Part shown: piece after piece, positions 60,756-64,000 of the stretch
Numbering within the stretch: the stretch's first letter is position 1
How the letters are laid out: the number at the start of each line of letters is the position of its first letter
Origin: Treponema sp.
Lineage (GTDB): Bacteria > Spirochaetota > Spirochaetia > Treponematales > Treponemataceae
Direction of reading: 5' to 3'
DNA length: 64,000 nt
Assembly (NCBI GenBank): GCA_017963165.1
Contig: JAGCTZ010000053.1
Coordinates: 1 to 64,000 of the forward strand
Program-made: the position numbers and the translations under genes
Notes under the pieces: model-generated
The model's input: only the letters and a program-made list of their open reading frames with translations
Databases searched by the model: none
What the model was told of the DNA's origin: nothing

Positions 60756-62206
60756 GATACCATATCATCAAGTTTGTCCTTTGAATCAATTCCAAAGAAT
60801 TCTAGAACATCCTGATTAAGCTGGAAGAACTCTACTTTTCCTACCTGATAGTATTGAAGAATATCTGCAAGATAAACTACATAAACAATATCGCGAATAG
60901 CAGCAGGAGCATAAGCAGGATTATTGTGATAGTGAATTACCTGTGAAACAGATTCCGGGAGTCCCCATTTCTGGGCAATCATATAACATCCGCGGCTATG
61001 ACCAAAATCTTTTTCAAAAAGCTCATAAAGCTTACCTTCCGGATCTATTGAAGCAGCAAGCTTTTTTACGGCTTCTTTCTGTTCATCTGTTGCAACTTCC
61101 AGTAAAAGACATTCTATATCATGGAAAAGCGCACAGACATAAACTTCTTCCAGATCAACCACAAGGTTTTTCTGATTTCTTGCAATGTTATAGGCAAAGA
61201 AAGCAACATCATATTCATGCTTCCAGAAATTACGAACGTCTTCTCCTCTCTTTATAAGCCTGATATTAGGATTTTGGGGTGTCAGCAGCTCCTGCACGGC
61301 GGCACGACCAAGCAGTTCAAATGCCATTGTAATTTTTGAACAGCCGTGACCTTTTGCAGCAACATCCTTAAGCAAAACTGATGCAAGCGAAACATCCTTT
61401 GCAATAAAATCAACAAGCGTATTATCGTCTACGCTGGAATCGGAAATCAGCTTTGTAAATTCGGACATGGTATCTTCAAAAACAGGAATTATATTGAGCC
61501 CTGCAACAAATTCCTCGTAAAGGGAATCCATATCCTTGTTCAACTGGGTACTGAGCGGCAAAAGCATCTGCGTAACAGTTTCTGTGTCTGTTGAATAAAC
61601 CTTGTAACTGTCGCGGGGAAGACCAATTTTTCGCAGCATAAGAATGATGATGATAATACCAAGGCCCGCACCTTCTGTCTGGTCGATAACTCTGGCTACA
61701 ACCTGCTGTGGATCCTCGTATTTTTTTGCAACCCTAAGCTTTTCGTTTATTCGTTTTCGTTCAAAAATTGTAAGGACTGAATTATTTCGGATTTCGATTT
61801 TTATGCCTTCATCATACAACTGAAGGATAAGCTTAATATAAAGTCCGGCTTCCTTTTGCAGTTCAAGATAATGCTCAAGATCATCAAGCATATCATCCTT
61901 AAAGCTTACCATTCCCTGGTGATAGTCCATTTCATCGTTGATATTAAGATTTTGTTCCTTAAAATAAACGCGTTTTGTATTTGCTTTTTTTGCGTTAGTA
62001 AGAAGTTCGCCAAGACAAAAATCAAGATTATCTGTCATGTGCTCCTGATGGCATTTCTGAAGAAAATAGACAAGAACTTCGTGGATATAAATTTCCTTTT
62101 GCCTTGGTAAAGTAAAAGAAACTATCTCCAAAGGTGTATGCAGCTGTACTGCGAGGCTGATTTTCTCTTTATCCTGATCTGACAGATACTTAAATGGACG
62201 ATCCAT
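60728..62206 (-). CDS. HDOD protein with N-terminal histidine-kinase-like ATPase domain
   Basis: A 492-residue soluble protein. Residues about 55-200 resemble an HATPase_c domain (LGELLTNAKKANTKRVYF as N-box, EGAGLGIIIIILML as G-box). Residues about 215-480 are an HDOD domain (FVAGLNIIPVFEDTMSEFTKLI, HDIECLLLEVA, ARGC-type HSRGCYMIAQKWGLPESVSQVIHYHN split across the second half). HDOD proteins serve signalling and motility control. TTTACA-17-TAAAAT ends eight bases before the ATG with no Shine-Dalgarno, so the mRNA is probably leaderless. Confidence 0.83.
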   Translation of the reverse strand: MDRPFKYLSDQDKEKISLAVQLHTPLEIVSFTLPRQKEIYIHEVLVYFLQKCHQEHMTDNLDFCLGELLTNAKKANTKRVYFKEQNLNINDEMDYHQGMVSFKDDMLDDLEHYLELQKEAGLYIKLILQLYDEGIKIEIRNNSVLTIFERKRINEKLRVAKKYEDPQQVVARVIDQTEGAGLGIIIIILMLRKIGLPRDSYKVYSTDTETVTQMLLPLSTQLNKDMDSLYEEFVAGLNIIPVFEDTMSEFTKLISDSSVDDNTLVDFIAKDVSLASVLLKDVAAKGHGCSKITMAFELLGRAAVQELLTPQNPNIRLIKRGEDVRNFWKHEYDVAFFAYNIARNQKNLVVDLEEVYVCALFHDIECLLLEVATDEQKEAVKKLAASIDPEGKLYELFEKDFGHSRGCYMIAQKWGLPESVSQVIHYHNNPAYAPAAIRDIVYVVYLADILQYYQVGKVEFFQLNQDVLEFFGIDSKDKLDDMVSQILSEQLK

Positions 62207-62214
62207 GTCTTTTT

Positions 62215-62243
62215 ATTTTATTGCATAATTTCGATATTGTAAA
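62215..62243 (-). promoter_or_regulatory. Promoter of the HDOD gene
   Basis: TTTACA (62243-62238), 17 bases, TAAAAT (62220-62215), eight bases to the ATG. Confidence 0.65.
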
Positions 62244-62302
62244 ACTATTTTTGACATCTTTTTTTTCCTATTTTTTAATTTTTCATGCTATAATAGTACA
62301 TT

Positions 62303-63739
62303 ATGCGTCGGAATTTAATATTATTGATAACTTCGGTTATTCTTATATTAAGCTTTGGATTTTCAACGACAATTTCATTAAAATCTCTTGATACGCTTAT
62401 AAAAGCAAATGATAAGGATAATTCCGTTATATACGCAAATGAAGTAAATAATGCTGTAGTCGACGTATTTTCAGAAGCAGTTGCTGTTTCGCAGATGATG
62501 AATAACACTCTTATCCGAAAAATCCTTAAAAACGCCGAAACTTATTCTCCGGAACAGAAGGAAACAATCATAAAAAATTATCTTTCGGATATTGTTGCCA
62601 CCTTTGGCTTTTCTACAGCGTTTCTTGCAGATGACAGAACAATGTCTTATTATGCAGAACGTGGCTTTACAAAAATAATAGATCCTTCCAATCCCGATGA
62701 CGACTGGTATATTCCGTTTAAGGAATCTGGAAAATTATATGAATTAAATGTAGACAATGATCAGGCAAACAACAACCGCATGACAATCTACATAAACGCA
62801 AGAATGAAAGATAATCAGGGAAATTTCCTGGGTGTCTGCGGAGTCGGAGTTCCTATAAAACAGGTTATGCTTTTGCTGCAGTCGCTCGAAGCTCAGAATG
62901 ATATTTCATTAAAGCTTGTTTCATCAGACGGTATTGTTCGCGTTGCAAGAAGCGGCCAGCTTGTTTTCCAAAGAACAGAACAAGAGCTTAAAGAAATGCT
63001 CAAAGACTATAATCATTCGGAACCATATACATATATTCCAAGAGATGGTGGCGGATATACAATCATTAAATATATTGTCGAATGCGACTGGTATGCTGTT
63101 ATTGACCATTCCGGCGAAAAATCATCAACTTTTTCAACATTATTGTTTAAGAACCTTATGACTTGTCTTGCAATAATGCTGGCAGTTATTTTAATCATCA
63201 ATTTTGTTTTGAATAATCTTACAAAGCATACAGAACGCGTTGTCGAAGAATCTATGGAAGATGAACTTACTGGCCTTAAGAACAGACGTGCCTATTCTAT
63301 GGAAATAGAAAAATTGAATAAGCTTCCGTCTCTTAATGAAGTTTCAGTTGCAACAATGGATATAAACGGCCTTAAGCTTACAAACGATTCTTTTGGTCAT
63401 ACAGCAGGCGACGATTTACTGCGTGGTGCAGCCGAAATCATGAAAAATTTCTTTGCAAACGACGGATGGAAGCTGTTCCGAACAGGTGGCGATGAATTTA
63501 TTGCCATTACGACACAGCCTGTTCCAGATAATGCAGAAATAACAAAAGAGTTTAAGAATCGGTTGGGACAATTTCATCATGAATTAATAAAAGAACTTTC
63601 TATTTCTGTAGGAATTGCCAAGGGTGATGAAGCAGAAATCACAAGCATAGAAGATCTTATTAAAATTGCAGACAAAAAAATGTACGCAGACAAAGAAGTT
63701 TTCTACAGCGACGACACCCACGAGCGCCGAAAGCACTAA
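62303..63739 (+). CDS. Membrane diguanylate cyclase with Cache-type sensor
   Basis: A 478-residue protein that should make c-di-GMP. Helix at about 5-25, periplasmic Cache-like sensor (about 26-280, with DDDWYIPFKESGKLYELNV), helix at about 287-308, and a GGDEF domain with DELTGLKNRRAY, DINGLKLTNDSFGH and an intact active site RTGGDEF. No EAL domain. The ATG lies eight bases after TATAAT (62289-62294); a TTGACA-17-TTTAAT pair slightly upstream is an alternative promoter. No Shine-Dalgarno is seen. Confidence 0.92.
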   Translation: MRRNLILLITSVILILSFGFSTTISLKSLDTLIKANDKDNSVIYANEVNNAVVDVFSEAVAVSQMMNNTLIRKILKNAETYSPEQKETIIKNYLSDIVATFGFSTAFLADDRTMSYYAERGFTKIIDPSNPDDDWYIPFKESGKLYELNVDNDQANNNRMTIYINARMKDNQGNFLGVCGVGVPIKQVMLLLQSLEAQNDISLKLVSSDGIVRVARSGQLVFQRTEQELKEMLKDYNHSEPYTYIPRDGGGYTIIKYIVECDWYAVIDHSGEKSSTFSTLLFKNLMTCLAIMLAVILIINFVLNNLTKHTERVVEESMEDELTGLKNRRAYSMEIEKLNKLPSLNEVSVATMDINGLKLTNDSFGHTAGDDLLRGAAEIMKNFFANDGWKLFRTGGDEFIAITTQPVPDNAEITKEFKNRLGQFHHELIKELSISVGIAKGDEAEITSIEDLIKIADKKMYADKEVFYSDDTHERRKH

Positions 63740-63794
63740 AAATACCGTTTTTCACGTTAATAAATTGATTTTTCTCTTCAAATGCATTTTCTTG

Positions 63795-63823
63795 TTGTTT
63801 TTCTATTAAAATTTTGTTATATT
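63795..63823 (+). promoter_or_regulatory. Promoter of the wecA-like gene
   Basis: TTGTTT (63795-63800), 17 bases, TATATT (63818-63823), seven bases to an ATG at 63831. Confidence 0.6.
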
Positions 63824-63830
63824 TATGGGG

Positions 63831-64000
63831 ATGCTAACGATGGGTTTATTTATCGTTCTTTCTATAGTCCTTTCTCTTATCTCAATGCCTTTGATTATTC
63901 ATTTTTGTAATAAGCATAACATTTATGATTATCATGATGCCAGAAAGGTTCATAGCGGAAACATTTCCCGATTAGGCGGCGTTGGAATCTTCTTTTCATT
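63831..64000 (+). CDS. WecA/TagO-type undecaprenyl-phosphate sugar-1-phosphate transferase (5' part)
   Basis: The first 56 codons of a gene that leaves the window. A membrane helix (LFIVLSIVLSLISMPLIIHF) is followed by the family signature YDYHDARKVHSGNISRLGGVGIF, where DxRKxH..xxRLGG is typical of WecA/TagO/MraY-family phosphosugar transferases that start cell-surface polysaccharides. ATG at 63825, 63831 and 63840 are possible; 63831 fits a leaderless message. The sugar and acceptor pathway cannot be judged from this fragment. Confidence 0.8.
   Translation, partial: MLTMGLFIVLSIVLSLISMPLIIHFCNKHNIYDYHDARKVHSGNISRLGGVGIFFS

Noticed and set aside
62251..62294. TTGACA at 62251 as the -35 of TATAAT at 62289
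   Set aside because: The spacing of 32 bases is too long; TTGACA could instead pair with TTTAAT at 62274.

Overview
The window looks like a chromosomal segment of a host-associated or anaerobic spirochaete, most likely a rumen or gut Treponema. This is inferred from gene content. There are signal-peptide lipoproteins with relaxed lipoboxes, an anti-sigma-28 factor (FlgM), two large methyl-accepting chemotaxis proteins, c-di-GMP enzymes, an anaerobe's superoxide and peroxide defence set (desulfoferrodoxin plus rubrerythrins), glutamine synthetases of types I and III, and a TrkH/TrkA potassium system. I see no rRNA, tRNA, transposase or CRISPR genes.

Layout. 1-13.4 kb (minus): a three-gene surface operon with a TTGACT-17-TATAAT promoter. 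It encodes a barrel/transglutaminase-like/TPR protein without the catalytic Cys and His, a paralogue that keeps Cys-His-Asp, and a giant lipoprotein of more than 2,750 residues that runs off the left edge. 13.7-24.8 kb: a chemoreceptor, a LacZ-type beta-galactosidase, a small outer-membrane protein, an acyl-CoA synthetase, an EAL phosphodiesterase and an AraC regulator. 25.0-33.6 kb (plus): a sugar-oxidation operon of two medium-chain dehydrogenases, a lactonase-like amidohydrolase, a FucU/RbsD mutarotase, UxaB, UxaA and a frameshifted GH36 alpha-galactosidase. It is best read as an oxidative route from an aldose such as L-galactose through tagaturonate and altronate to 2-keto-3-deoxygluconate. 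33.6-36.3 kb: serine hydrolase, alpha/beta hydrolase, thioredoxin and an MGMT-family protein. 36.4-37.8 kb: a phased palindrome array followed by a Bro-N protein. 37.9-40.2 kb: desulfoferrodoxin, rubrerythrin and a flavin reductase-rubredoxin-rubrerythrin fusion. 40.7-41.0 kb: a candidate structured RNA with its own promoter and terminator. 41-51 kb: SGNH esterase, glnA, chemoreceptor, O-methyltransferase, glnN and a repeat lipoprotein broken by one stop codon. 51-64 kb: ECF S-component, DUF1846 protein, rsmI-flgM, esterase, trkH/trkA, a Fe-ADH-fold protein lacking all metal ligands, a SpoU methyltransferase, an ATPase-HDOD protein, a diguanylate cyclase and the start of a WecA/TagO-type transferase.

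Three signals cut across the annotation. First, a short element with core CCTTCGACAGGCTCAGGGAC recurs about ten times, inside genes in several reading frames and between genes, sometimes with tandem tails of 21 bp in genes or 17 bp outside them. Second, about ten genes have a TATAAT-like box only 6-10 bases before the start codon and no Shine-Dalgarno, which points to leaderless mRNAs. Third, the region at 36.4-36.7 kb holds five palindromes whose arms are always 24 bases apart and whose spacing fits whole helical turns. Only the sequence was available, so all functional claims rest on motif recognition.
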